Shown here: one piece after another, positions 45,474-56,551 of the stretch
Position numbering within the stretch: position 1 is the first letter of the stretch
How the letters are laid out: every line of letters begins with the position of its first letter
DNA from: Jaltomata sinuosa
Taxonomy: Eukaryota > Streptophyta > Magnoliopsida > Solanales > Solanaceae
Direction: 5' to 3'
DNA length: 64,000 nt
NCBI GenBank assembly: GCA_003996215.1
Contig: QJPP01003465.1
Span: 124,001 to 188,000 of the forward strand
The notes under the pieces: generated by a model
Told to the model about the DNA's origin: nothing
Database searches by the model: none
What the model saw: only the letters and a program-made list of their open reading frames with translations
Program-made: the position numbers and the translations under genes

Positions 45474-46288
45474 TTTGTGGGAGTTTTAGACACTCATGCT
45501 TGCAAAACGAAAGAATGAAGTAATATTATTCATAATAATAAGAAAAGGTTCTTACAAAATAGATGAACACAAGCTTCAAGCTTTCCAAGAACAATAAGCC
45601 AAAATCCCAAGAACAATCGAAAAAGAAGAAGAAAACGTGTTTGTGTCGTGTTTTCTCCTCCCAAACTCGTCCAAAACATCTCACAAAATATTAGTTAATG
45701 AATAATTAAAATAACCCTAACACTGGTATTTATAGCAGCCCAGGAAATAAAGTCCAAAAATAGAAATTTTGAAATCCCGCTTCGCCTTGACGGCTCGTCT
45801 GACAGACCGTCATGCATGTGACTGGCCGTCACTCCAACAGTTGCCACTATCCAGTGCATTATCTCCATTAGCTCTGACTTGACGGCTTCCCTGACGGTTC
45901 GTTAGCCTATTGACGGACCATCACTTAAACCGTCGCCACTATCCAGTGATTCAGTGCCTGGATGTCTCATCCTGATGTCTTGGCTGACGGTCAGTCACAT
46001 GTGTGATGGCCCGTCAAGCCAACCGTCACCCATATCCAAGGCCTCCTCTAGCTGCTGCTAGGCTTTGTGGCTCTCCTAACGGTCAGTCACCTGTGTGATG
46101 AGACGTCATGCCCTCCGTCATGCCTAATAGGGGTAACTTAGCTTGAGTATTTTTCACTCCCTTTCTATCCTTGTCTCCATTTCCTGCAAATACAACATAA
46201 AAACATCAAAAACCACAAAGGTTGCTTAAACACTTGCGAGTATTCTTAGTTAAAGGCGTCAAATGTGCCGTAGAATACCGGAACATCA
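45474..46288 (-). repeat. Athila-4 3' LTR, truncated
   Basis: Its start (minus strand) is TGATGTTCCGG at 46288, and it matches the other LTR down to CTCCCACA at about 45476. The segment equivalent to 56557-57230 is absent. The palindromic array is at 45787-46125 as four units of about 90 bases. A good TATA box, TATAAATA on the minus strand, is at 45734-45727. This copy has no LINE. Confidence 0.85.
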
Positions 46289-46306
46289 ACACCCTCAACT
46301 TAAAAC
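46289..46306 (-). other. Athila-4 polypurine tract
   Basis: Minus-strand reading is GTTTTAAGTTGAGGGTGT directly before the LTR start TGATGT. This is the expected Athila-type AAGTTTGGGGGTGT phrase with changes. Confidence 0.8.
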
Positions 46307-47857
46307 GTTCGCTGGTACTCATGCAACATGATAACAAAAACAAAACTGACTACTCAACTACGACGCTATAAAACATGTTTCTAGCGACCATGGCTAATCA
46401 ATGATTCAAGTAATTCAAACCAAGCTCCCCCGGTACTACAAACGTGTTCTGAAAAGCTAACTCGTCAGTATCCAAGGGTGTAATTCTGATGTGACTAAAA
46501 ATTATACATATACATGACTCGCTATCCCAATGATCAGAAAGTAATATCGAAATCCCGATGCCCTCACTACAAGGAAGTCCCACACACAGAGTTTTGGGAC
46601 TAAATAAGACGGTCACGCTCACAAATAATTTCAAACAATGCACTTGCGATGCCATAGGCTTGCCCTTACTATTCTATTTCCATTGCACAGAAAGTCACTC
46701 AGGATCACTACAAGACTTGTTTTGGCTTGTAATGAGGCTTCCGATGCAGGTAGGGTACCTTTAAGGATTAGTGACTAGGCCCTCCTTGGAATCGTTGACC
46801 TACTATTTCCACTAGACTATCTTCCTCCAACCTTATTTGCCTTTTATTTCCTTCTTTCTAGCAATGGATGCGGCCCTTTATCAAGACAATTTTTTTATTT
46901 CCTTTTTTTCTTTTTTTTTCTAGGCACGCACCCGCACTTTTCCATTCTATCCACAACCCATGGTTTCTCTCCTATTTTTCTTCTTATCAATTTCCCGCTA
47001 CAGTAGTCACCCTCAACTTAGGCTGATTTCTTGAGTTGAGGTGCACGATGTCCAAGGGGAGACTGGGGCCAAAATATGGATTCTAATATTAAAAGGGACG
47101 GTGATAGGGTATAGAAAGAACGGGGTCAATCAAGGCTCAAATAGGGATCAAAGGGATTATTAACATTTGGTCGGTTTTTTAGTGGACTACACACAAAAAG
47201 GGCATGTAACCCTTTCCTAAGCAACTATCTTCCAATTTCAACAAAATAGACCGGGCAAGTTCTAGATGCATGTACAGAGTAAGAATTTCAATAAAAAGCT
47301 CACACGCACTTCGCATCAGGAAACTATACCACTACCAATCATTGAAACAATAGTTTAGCCTAAACAAGATCATTCTTCGCACATGCATACAAAGACAATA
47401 AAGGATCCATAACAGTTAATTTTTCACACACAAGAACAAAAAGCAAGCTCCTTTTTATTTTAACCATTGACATCCATGCTTGCTACAACATCACACAACA
47501 ATAAAAGCCAAAACAACCTAAACATGCCGGTTCTACTAGATAGCACACCGAAGGAAAAGAAGCACGACAACAAAAACCTTTGGTGGTAATACCCCTACCC
47601 CCAACAAAAGAATCTAGCATTGTCCTCAATGCTCATCAAAGCAGATATACAGAACAATGGAATAGGGGTACCTGTGAAGCCTAGGCTTCGGGATGTGAAA
47701 CAGTTATTCCGGTTTCGACCGGCCTACTCAGCTCATCAACATCTGGAGTCTCTCCAGACTCCGGTACTGCACTGGATGATGCCCCACCTGCTTGGGCATG
47801 CACTTTTTCCTGTCGCAGCTGCTCGTCTACCACCGACCGCTGCTTTGCAACCTTTAA
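46307..47857 (-). other. Athila-4 3' non-coding region
   Basis: About 1.55 kb between the extra ORF and the 3' LTR. No coding blocks are seen; ORFs such as 46398-46655 resemble nothing. A T-rich run lies at 46890-46925 (+ strand). It corresponds in place to 16427-18555 of Athila-2. Confidence 0.6.
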
Positions 47858-49557
47858 CTAGTTCTCCTCGGCTGATTTCTTTCTGTGCTTTCTCTTTTTT
47901 GACTTCTTTACCCCACTTTCACCTGCTTGGGGTTCATTAATTCTCAATGGCTGACCCATCAAATCCACTATCGTGGTTTCTTCTTCCAACGAAATCCGAA
48001 GTCTCATCATAAGACGCTTTTTCTTGCTTGCGGGTGGTGATTCATCCTTTACCTTCTTCAGTTCAATATCAAATCTTGCCAGGTCCAGGATGCTCATTTC
48101 ATTTAGCCTTGCCTCCATCCGGGTTTCCATAGCATCAACCCTTGCACGCAGCCCCTCAAATAGCTTCAGAGCCTTCCTTATTGCTTCATCAATGGTGGAC
48201 TTGAACAAGTCCGTCCAAGCGACAATTTGTATATCCATCTGTTTCTGCTTCTGCACCATTTTAGGAAAATTTTGGGGATTCATGTGATATTCCGATGGTA
48301 TAGAAGCCTTGCTGAAGTGCAAAAGCTTTCGGCAGTAGCTCTAGTTGTTTGTGAAGTCTTCGGATCAAACACCGCAAGTAGCATCTCTGTGCCTGATTGA
48401 GTGTCGATCATCTCGGAGGTGGTTGTGGTTGGTTCGTAAAAAATCTGAGGCTTATGAATCCTCATGTCAAACTTAGTGTCATCCTTTGATTTGTTAATAT
48501 TTTGCTTGGATGACGCTGTCACTTGATCATCAATACCATCCAATATCGGTACCTCCGCACGCCTGCATAACTCAGTAACCAGACACGGGAACGACAAAGA
48601 AGAAGTAGTTTTCATGGCCCTGGTATGCATCTCGTCTGCAATTATCATTCTGAAATTGATGACGTACCCGGCTATCAAACTTCCCATAAGGATGGCTCTT
48701 CCCTCATCCAGATTAGCATCTTTCCTATCGGAAAGAGCCTGTACCGCACAACAGCCCACCAGAACTTTGCTACGAAGCTTAGTGATTGCTTTGATATCCG
48801 TCCCTTCTGAGTTAGCCAAGATGGTGAGCCATCAGTCAATGTACATGCTAACCATGGTCTCTGCGAGTCTTTGTTGGCAATCTTGTCATGGAACTCTGGC
48901 ATATCAGGTGGAGTAATGTATTCAGGGCTGAATAAGACTCTGTTAATAGTCTCTCGGGAGATGTTTACTTGTTTACCCTGAACCGGAACCCTGTCCTGCT
49001 TTGGTGATGATTTAACCCCTTTTTCTTTCTCACATTTGCTCTCCAATAGTGCCAAATAGTTGGCATAGAATTCCCGAACTAGTTCTGGATAATAGAATCC
49101 TGGAGGTGAGCTCATCCACTCAAGCTGGTACCTCTGAAACTGTGGCTGAAGAACTGGGTATTATGGCAGATCCATGGTAATAATTTGCACTTCTTCAACT
49201 ATCGGTCTTTTGTGGCTCCTCGACTTTGTTTTGGTAAGACCGTCAAGATAGTTCTTCCCTGGGTGCCCTCTCTGCATTTTTGGTGGCTTCAGTACCACTT
49301 ACATCTTCCGGACTGGAGCTGGAGCTACCACTTTATTCAGATCCACTATCACTCCCTGACCTACTGCTAGATGACCTACTCTCCTCTTCAGACTGAGAGA
49401 CTTGGGTGTTTCTTCGTTTGGATAGCCTAGTCTGGTAGGCCGGGGCTTCAACTGCTTTTTCTTATCTACCCGATTCATCTAATAGGGTCCGAGTAGTAGC
49501 GGCTCTTTCTTTCCTCTTTTGAGATTGACCGCGAGGTGGTTGTTGTTTGGGATCCAT
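47858..49557 (-). pseudogene. Athila-4 extra ORF after pol ('putative plant transposon protein' type), degenerate
   Basis: The likely start is ATG at 49557-49555 (MDPKQQPPRGQSQKRKERAA), five bases after a candidate splice acceptor. A Ser/Arg-rich N-terminal part has a stop (TAG) after LLDESGR. The conserved core follows: FYYPELVREFYANYLALLES, VPVQGKQVNISRETINRVLF, SFVAKFWWAVVRYRLFPIGK (48675-49115). A frameshift near 48690-48700 leads to EGRAILMGSLIAGYVINFRM and SLSFPCLVTELCRRAEVPIL. After another frameshift near 48300 the C-terminal third (47858-48322) is a long predicted coiled coil, TIDEAIRKALKLFEGLRARV and METRMEARLNEM, ending in a Lys-rich SKKRKHRKKS. The homologue is 15098-16426. Function unknown; the basic tail could be a nuclear signal (inference). 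Confidence 0.8.
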
Positions 49558-49615
49558 GTACCTGCACGGGAACAAGTTCGAACACATGAGAATAGGAAAA
49601 CACCAAGCAAACGCC

Positions 49616-49775
49616 ACTGTCTCGGAGTGACGGTTTGGGTGACGGTCAGTCACAAGGGTGACAGACCGTCACACCGGCCGTCACTCTTAGACAGTGAAAC
49701 TGTTTATTGCTGACGGCGTATCTGACGGTTAGTCACATGTGTGACAGGCCGTTATGCCAACCGTCAGACTGAGAC
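49616..49775 (-). repeat. Athila-4 internal palindromic-word array P2
   Basis: Words such as GACGGTCAGTCAC, GTGACAGACCGTCAC, GCCGTCACTC and GACGGTTAGTCACATGTGTG recur. They are the same words as in this element's LTR array. The array ends about 60 bases before the extra ORF start, matching the position of P2 in Athila-2. Confidence 0.7.
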
Positions 49776-50119
49776 AACGTCAACCGTGGATGTTTTACTC
49801 TCTTTGAGGCATTTCCTCGAACACTTTGTGTTCTATTAGTGGTTTTTCCATTCTTTGTGGGATTTGGTTTCACAAAGTCATCACCCATCATTTATTTAAT
49901 CCCCTGGGTTAATCAAGACTTCACCCATGTAAAATTTACAATTTCAAACAACAACAACACCCATACCCAACAATTTTCACATCATCACAATTCCACAAAT
50001 ATACAAAACCAACGATTTCCTCCTTTTATTCCGTCATAATACTAATCAATAATTCAAACAAAGAAGAGTTTAGAATAATAACTTGGATTTGTTAGTGAGA
50101 AGAAAACTTCTATTCCTTT

Positions 50120-50440
50120 TTTATTTACACGAACCGATGGAAAACACTATTCTTCGACGGGAAATTGCTGGTTCTTGCATTTTGGACGACTAGCAAAAAA
50201 GGGACGATGGGGATGTGGGATTTGCTTGGGGAAGAGAGGATTTTGATTTTAATGGAGGGTTGGAGTTTTAGAATAGAATAGTAGTGGGAATATGAAGAAG
50301 ATGAAGTAATATGAAGGAAAGTTAGGGAACCATTTCAATATATTTAAACGGGTTTAGGTGCGTAGCGGGTCGGGTTGGTTTTGGGTCGGGGCTGTACCAA
50401 CTTTAAAAGAAAAAAAATGCTTACCTGATGTGGTGACCCT
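50120..50440 (-). promoter_or_regulatory. Possible internal promoter, leader and splice donor (Athila-4)
   Basis: Minus-strand order after array P1 is CCCAAAACCAACCCGACCCG, then the TATA-like TTTAAATATATT at 50347-50336, then a CT-rich leader (TTACTTCATCTTCTTCATAT, AATCCTCTCTTCCCCAAGC). A candidate donor GTAAAT is at 50128-50123; the acceptor GTGCAG|GTACATG is at 49562. Compare 13691-13943 in Athila-2, with the same order. Not tested by any transcript. Confidence 0.42.
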
Positions 50441-50690
50441 TGTAACGGTCCATCAACCACCTGACGGCCCGTCACTTGGTGCGTCTTGCATAAACAGTGA
50501 CCCCCTTTTTAAGTGCCTTGGTTACGGCCTAGAATGACGGTCCACCAAAGTTGTGATGGTCTATCACTCTCACCGTCACCACCATACAGTGGAGATAAAT
50601 ATTTGCTCAACTGTGATGGTTTGTGTGGTGGTCCGTCACTCAGTTGATGACCCACCAAAAGGACCCGTCACCCTTAGACAGAACACACTG
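50440..50690 (-). repeat. Athila-4 internal palindromic-word array P1
   Basis: Words on the + strand include AACGGTCCATCAACC, CTGACGGCCCGTCAC, ATGACGGTCCACC, TCACCGTCACCACCATACAG and GGTGGTCCGTCAC. It lies about 95 bases after the post-pol motif. The words are those of the Athila-4 LTR, not those of Athila-2. Confidence 0.7.
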
Positions 50691-50784
50691 TTATTTCCAC
50701 TTTTTTTGTACCTGCACACTCAACACACCAATTAACCAATTCTAACAAAACAATTTTTCCTAAGATCATAGTACAACAACAATT

Positions 50785-50829
50785 CATGGGTTGCCTCCCA
50801 TACATCGCCTGATTTAACATCGCGGGACG
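50785..50829 (-). other. Athila-4 conserved post-pol motif
   Basis: The minus strand reads GCGATGTTAAATCAGGCGAT followed by GGGAGGCAACCCATG. It is homologous to 13289-13333 in Athila-2 despite the general divergence of the non-coding parts, so it is probably under constraint. Confidence 0.75.
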
Positions 50830-50848
50830 ACGTGGGTATCTTGATTAC

Positions 50849-52303
50849 TCAGACTTCATCAAGATACACAAGAGACAGACTATTTACCTTCTCCGAGAGG
50901 CCCAGATATTGCTTCACCCTTTGCCCATTGGCTTTGAACAACTCACCATCTGTATTTTCGAGTTCAACCACGCCGAATGGAAATACTTGGTGTACTTTGA
51001 ATTGCCAGGACCATTTGGATTTGAGTTTTTCGGGAAAATAATTTGAACCTAGAGTTGAACAATAATACCAAGTCCCCAACTTTGAACTCCCTTTTCTCAA
51101 TTCTTCTGTCATGGTATAGCTTCATTCGTTCCTTGTAGAGAGCGTATATCTCATATGCTCGCAATCGGAACTCATCCATCTCATTCAATTGTTCCAACCT
51201 TAGTTCCGATGCATCTTTCCAACTGAGATTTAACTTTTTGAGCACCCAAAAGGCTTTGTGCTCAAGTTCCACGGGCAAGTGACATGCTTTACCAAAAAAA
51301 AATTTGTAAGGAGACATACCTATTGGCGTTTTAAACGTTGTTCGGTACTCCCAGCGTGCGTCATCCAGCTTTCTTTCCCTATCTCGCTGGTTCACATTCA
51401 CAGACTTTGCCAATATCTCTTTAATTTCACGATTTGACACTTTGACTTGCCCACTTGTTTGGGGGTGATAAGGTGTGGCTACTTTGTGTTGCTTCACCCC
51501 ATAATTTGCTAGAGCAGCCCGGAACACCTTATTGCAAAAATGTGACCCTCCATTACTTATGATTGTGCGAGGGGTGCCAAACCGAGCAAAGATATTTCTT
51601 TTTAGAAAAGCCACCACACTCTTCCCTTCGTTATCGGCCAAAGCAACCGCCTCTATACACTTTGAAACATAATCAACCGCTACCAAGATTTAACGGTTCC
51701 CATAAGAACTGTCAAAAGGGCCCATAAATCTATCCCCCATACGTCAAACAACTCAACCTCCAAAATAGTAGACATTGGCAACTCTTGTCGACGAGAGATT
51801 GCTCCTCTTCACTGGCATTGATCACAGAATTTGGCAAATTCATATGAATCTTTCTTAATTGTTGTCCAATAATAACCACACTGTAAGATTTTTCGGGCAG
51901 TTCGATTACCCACATGATTCCGTCCAACTGGGGATGAATGACAAGCTTGCAAGATGCTTGTCATTTCCACTTCTGGTACACATCTCCTTACTATGTTGTC
52001 AGCACACAATCGGAATAAATACGTCTCATCCCAAAAAAACTTACTTGCATCATGGAGAAATTTCTTCCTCTGGTGGAAGTTCAAATCTTCCGGGATCATG
52101 TCACTCACCACATCATTTGCAAAATTGGCGTACCAAGGCACCATATCAAGTGACGCGGCCAACACCTGCTCATCCGGAAATGCATCCTCAATCTCCGGTT
52201 CATCTACTACTTTCTCTTCCCTCTCAATCCTGGACAGATGATCCGCCACCTGGTTTTCACAACCTTTCCGATCTTTGACTTCAAAGTCAAATTCCTGCAA
52301 CAA
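50849..52303 (-). pseudogene. Athila-4 integrase (degenerate, catalytic residues lost)
   Basis: The zinc-binding domain is in 51809-52303 (CHSSPVGRNHVGNRTARKIL, then CGYYWTTIKK, CDQCQ): His/His/Cys/Cys are all present, then a stop. The core starts LPMSTILEVELFDVWGIDL near 51790; a one-base loss just after the first Asp shifts the frame. ORF 50964-51686 continues. Its second acidic position reads IISNGGSHF (Asp to Asn, codon 51554-51552) and its third GQVKVSNRE (Glu to Lys, codon 51443-51441). The C-terminus has FKVGDLVLLFNSRFKLF and, after a frameshift, EKLKSKWSWQFKVHQVFPFG in the frame ending at 50849. Strand transfer should be impossible. Confidence 0.88.
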
Positions 52304-53665
52304 TAAGACCCATCAGAATAGTCGAGGCTTTGCATCCTTCTTGGTTATTAAATACCTCAAGGCTCCATAATTTGTGTGCACCACCACTTTTGTACCAATT
52401 AAGTACGCTCTGAATTTCTCAAAAGCATATACAACATCCAGTAGCTCATATTCTGTCACCGTGTAGTTCTTTTACGCCCCATTCAATGCCTTACTAGCAT
52501 AATAAATGGGGTGAAAAAGTTTGTCTCGCTTCTGTCCCAGAACAGCTCCAAGTGCAACACCACTTGCATCGCACATTACCTCAAACGGCTTGGACCAATC
52601 TGGGGCAATTATAATAGGAGCAGCCACTAACTTTTCTTTCAGGCACTCAAACGCCTTCAAACACTCAGCATCAAATACAAACTTAGTCTCTTTTTCATGC
52701 AACGTGCACAAAGGGTTAGCAATCATAGAGAAATATATAATGAATCTTTGGTAGAATCTGGCATGACCAAGAAAGCTCCTCACACCCTTTACTGAGATGG
52801 GTGGAGGTAGTTTCTCGATGACTTCTATCTTGGCTCTATCAACCTCTAGACCTCGCATAGATATTTTATGCCCTAATACAATGCCTTCCTTCACCATGAA
52901 ATGGCATTTCTCCCAATTCAGCACGAGGTTGGACTTTTCACACCTTTGCAATGCTTGACCAAGATTAGTCAAGCAATCATCAAATGCATCACCCACCACA
53001 GAGAAGTCATCCATGAAGACTTCCAATGTGTTCTCCACCATATAAGAAAAGATAGACATCATGCATCTTTGGAATGTTGCAGGAGCATTGCAAAAACCAA
53101 AGGGCATGCGCCTAAAAGCAAATGTGTCGTAGGGGCAGGTGAAAGTGGTTTTCTCCTGATCTTCCGAGGCGATAGATATTTGGTTATACCCCGAATATCC
53201 ATCCAAAAAGCAGTACCAACCCCTGCCAGCTAATCTATCCAGCATCTGATCCATAAATGGCATGGGGAAATGATCACGGAGAGTCCAGGAGTTGAGCTTC
53301 CGATAATCCATACAGACTCTCCACCTCGTGACAGGTCTTAATAGAATCAGCTCATTTTTTTCATTAGCTACCACAGTCATTCCTCCCTTCTTAGGAACAC
53401 ATTGCACTGGGCTTACCCATTTTCTATCAGAAATTGGGTAAACCACTCCAGCATCGAGCCATTTGATGATTTCTTTCTTCACCACCTTTTGCTTTGGTAG
53501 ATTCAGTCTCTGCTGGTGCTCGATGGTAGGAGTGCAATCTTCTTCTAACTGTATCTTATGAGTACAAATACCCGGAGGGATGCCAATAATATCCATAATG
53601 GTCCAGCCGATTGCTCTCTTGTGTCTCCTCAGTATGGACAGTAAAGCTTCAACTTGTGTTTCCAC
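52304..53665 (-). pseudogene. Athila-4 reverse transcriptase and RNase H
   Basis: This holds the best-preserved frame in the window (397 codons, 53665-52472). RT fingers and palm: KWVSPVQCVPKKGG, WRVCMDYRKLNSWTLRDHFP, YCFLDGYSGYNQISIASEDQ (first catalytic Asp, residue 155), RRMPFGFCNAPATFQRCMMS, VFMDDFSVVGDAF (Asp 219 and 220). The connection runs VRSFLGHARFYQRFIIYFS. RNase H starts FEVMCDASGVALGAVLGQKR (Asp 366). A stop (TAA, 52474-52472) interrupts after SKALNGA; the frame continues with KNYTVTEYELLDVVYAFEKF to a second stop (TGA, 52315-52313). RT residues look intact. The upstream join to PR is frameshifted near 53650. Confidence 0.92.
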
Positions 53666-54442
53666 AAAAGGTCTGTCACAATGATTAGAGGTAAGGTATC
53701 TTTATCACCTAAAAATGCATACCTCAGATGGCCTGACAACTCTTTCAACTCTAACACCGGCGCCTCCTCAATAGAAGGCTTTGCAGGAGGTGTCGGCCTG
53801 TTCTTCAAGTCAAGATCCAATTTCTTTGTGGAGTAAAAATATGACCCTATTCCAACCACAACATTTACAATTTCTTCATAATCTTCGATGTCATCATTAT
53901 CGAAGTTCATCATAACCGCTGCCAACGTCTCTACAACAAATCTCTCTTCAACAGAAACAATCACATCAGATTTGGCAACAACATCAATAACCAAGATGAA
54001 ATTCATGTCCCTCGGTTGCCTCATTGACTTGCACACATTAAACTTCACTATTTCATCATTCAACTTGAAAGTCAACTCGTTGCTCTCCATATCTACTAAT
54101 ACTCTTTCGGTTGCTAAGAAGGGTCGTCCAAAAATAATAGGGACTTCAAAGTCCACTTCGCAGTCCAAAATCACGAAGTCTGCCAGAAAGATGAACTTTC
54201 CCACCTTCACAAGCACATCGTACAAAATACCCACCGGCCATTTAACCGATCTATCAGCCATCAACAATCTCATAGTCGTCAGTTTAGGGGCTCCTAAGCC
54301 CAACTGCCGGTAGATAGCTAATGGCATCAAGTTTATGCTAGCCCCCAAGTCACAAAGAGATTTTGCAAAATTAAACTCCCCGATGGTGCAAGGAATAGTG
54401 AATGCACCCGGGTCTTCTTTCTTTTGGACTAGCGACCTTGAT
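53629..54442 (-). pseudogene. Athila-4 retropepsin and PR-RT linker
   Basis: The protease begins KKEDPGAFTIPCTIGEFNFA and has the Athila-type active site SLCDLGASINLMPLAIYRQL (Asp-Leu-Gly) at about 54375-54310. VKWPVGILYDVLVKVGKFIF and DFEVPIIFGRPFLATERVLV complete the fold. An acidic linker follows (MMNFDNDDIEDYEEIVNVVV) to SGHLRYAFLGDKDTLPLIIV, the usual lead into RT. A stop just upstream (about 54435) separates it from gag, and a frameshift near 53650-53670 from RT. Confidence 0.88.
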
Positions 54443-56434
54443 TAAATGGCGCTACAATGGTGGAGGTTTTCTTCCAGTTTAAAACTTACCGACCTTTTCT
54501 TTGTGATCAAGTCCTTCATGAACTTGGCATAACCGGGCATTTGTTTAAGAGCGTCCACCAGAGGGATATTCAAAGATATCTGCTTGAGCATGGTGATAAA
54601 CTTGTGGAATTTCCCGTCTTCCACCTTCTTTTTGATCCTCTGAGGGAAAGAAGGAGGAGGCTTTGGCATTTATTTTCAACTTCCTTGATCTTCTCTGTGA
54701 GCAATTTAGAATCATCACCTACCAAATTGGTTTTTTCAACCCGAACACCCACACTCTCATCACTCACCTTTTCATCATCAATGAGCGCATCTTCATCAAT
54801 AACATCATCTTTCTGCTTTTGAATTATCGGATGTGATTTTGGTAATGTCTTACCGCTTCTGGTGGTGATCGCCATATAATTCCCGTCATTTTTTTGGTTT
54901 TGAATGGTGTCACTCATCAATGTACCAGTTTTCCTTTGATTTAGAGACGCCGAGACTTGACTTATTTGTTGCTCTAGCTGCTTGATTGAGGTGTAATGAG
55001 AATCCACCAACTGACTCATTGATGATAATTCAGATTTCATTTCCTTGACTCTGGAGTCAGTAGATTCCACCTTCAACAACATCTTCGCCATCATATTCTC
55101 CAATTTGGACAGCCCTGTCTCATTGCTAGCTCTTTCTTGATTACCAGGTGGTACATACAACCCACCTCTATCAGTTTTATTTTTCCAGTTCCCCTGATCA
55201 CGATCTCTATAGCCAGCTTTTTCATAGTAGTTGTCCTTCTGATAGTTCCGACCTTGGTTTACCTGGCCATTGGCCTGGAAACCCCCAAAATAATTAGCCT
55301 CCTCATCGGATTCAAACTCTGCTTCTCTACCTTGGGAACCCACAGCTTTCACTTTCTCCATACCTCCTGACAGCAAATGTTTTGTCAGTAGGTCCATTTG
55401 CGTTTTTAGATGGGCCATATCTTGGTCCCGCTTTTCTTCTTTCCTACTCTGTTCCACTGATATACCAACTGCATAAGTGCTAGCAGCTATCTCTGTATCC
55501 TATGTATGCCAGGCCTTGTTGGTTTTAGTGAGCCGGTCCAAAATAACTATGGAATCGATAAAGGTAAGACCCATAAATGGTCCACCTGCTGCATTATCCA
55601 GTGTCGGCTTGGTAGCCGAATTCAGTGCCCTGTAGAATGTCTGCATTAGGAAATTATCGGTCAACTGATGGTTCGGGTATTGTGTCAGCTTCTTCTTGAA
55701 CCGCAACCAAGTCTTATGTAAAGCCTCATGAGGTTGGTTTTCTGATGTTGCTAATTTCATCCATCAACTGTATCATCCTAGAGGGAGGAAAGAACCTTTC
55801 TAGGAAAGCTCCTTTCAACTCTCCCCAAGTTGTGATAGAGTCATGGGTTAGCTTTGTCAACTATAATGTTGCCTCATCAGACAGAGACAATGAAAACAAA
55901 CTTAGCCTGATCGCTGTCTAACTTACTCCAGGCAATTCGAATCACTTGAAGATACCCAAAAAATTCATCAGGTGTCGGTTTGGATCTTCACCAGCAACAC
56001 AATGGAACAGTCCCTTTAAGTTCCAACAGCTGAATCATCATGCTAGTAATGTTGAACTTAGCTCTAGGCGATAGCGGAGGGAGAACAATGGCTCCCGTAG
56101 CACCAACTCCATCCAAGTCGATATCCTCATCATCATCCAAAGAATACTTCCTTAGTTGTTGTCGACCTCTACCTCGCTGTTGTGGCCTCTGATCGGCTGG
56201 AGCATTGTTGTTAAGAATATCAACTGTTCTTCCCTCACCCACTACAGCCTCTTCTTCCAGCCCAACATCATCCTCAATATTATTAGCATTCAAATGTTGT
56301 TGGGCTCGCTGAGCTGCAGCGAGTCTCGTTGTCTCTTTTTGTTGTGCATTCATGGTTCGCCTTAATGTTCTAGCAATCTCAGGATCGTAAGGTAATGTTG
56401 ATTCACCTGAGCACCGGGTACTTGGAATGCACAA
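54442..56434 (-). pseudogene. gag: Athila-4 gag (degenerate)
   Basis: It is read in at least three frames: 56434-55988 (NAQQKETTRLAAAQRAQQHL, then KFNITSMMIQLLELKG), 55760-55500 (HEALHKTWLRFKKKLTQYPN, LMQTFYRALNSATKPTLDNA) and 55457-54570. The last has a Gly/Asn/Arg-rich segment (YKDRDQGNWKNKTD-like), a coiled coil (LSKLENMMAKMLLKVESTDS, LEQQISQVSASLNQRKTGT) and ITTRSGKTLP. Further on, LNIPLVDALKQMPGYAKFMK and KLEENLHHCSAI mark the gag-PR junction of Athila elements. No CCHC knuckle is seen, as expected for this lineage. Breaks near 55990, 55480 and 54600. Confidence 0.88.
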
Positions 56435-56533
56435 CTATGTACCCTGTAACAAACAAAAACAACAAATAAAAGTAAAAGCAGGAAATATGACTAAGAGTCA
56501 AATAAACACAACGGACTTAATAAACAACCGTAC

Positions 56534-56551
56534 TCCCCGACAATGGCGCCA
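56534..56551 (-). other. Athila-4 primer binding site
   Basis: The minus strand reads TGGCGCCATTGTCGGGGA, five bases after the LTR end GGGCGTATCA. It is nearly identical to the Athila-2 site. Confidence 0.88.

Noticed and set aside
45787..46125. CRISPR-like repeat array (regular GACGG/CCGTCAC words)
   Set aside because: The repeats are degenerate, self-complementary, about 90 bases apart with similar spacers, and lie inside a plant LTR.
47620..48916. Several plus-strand ORFs of 60-106 codons
   Set aside because: They are opposite-strand shadows of the Athila-4 extra ORF, whose conserved blocks read on the minus strand.
51859..53233. Plus-strand ORFs of up to 139 codons
   Set aside because: They are antisense shadows of Athila-4 RT, RNase H and integrase.
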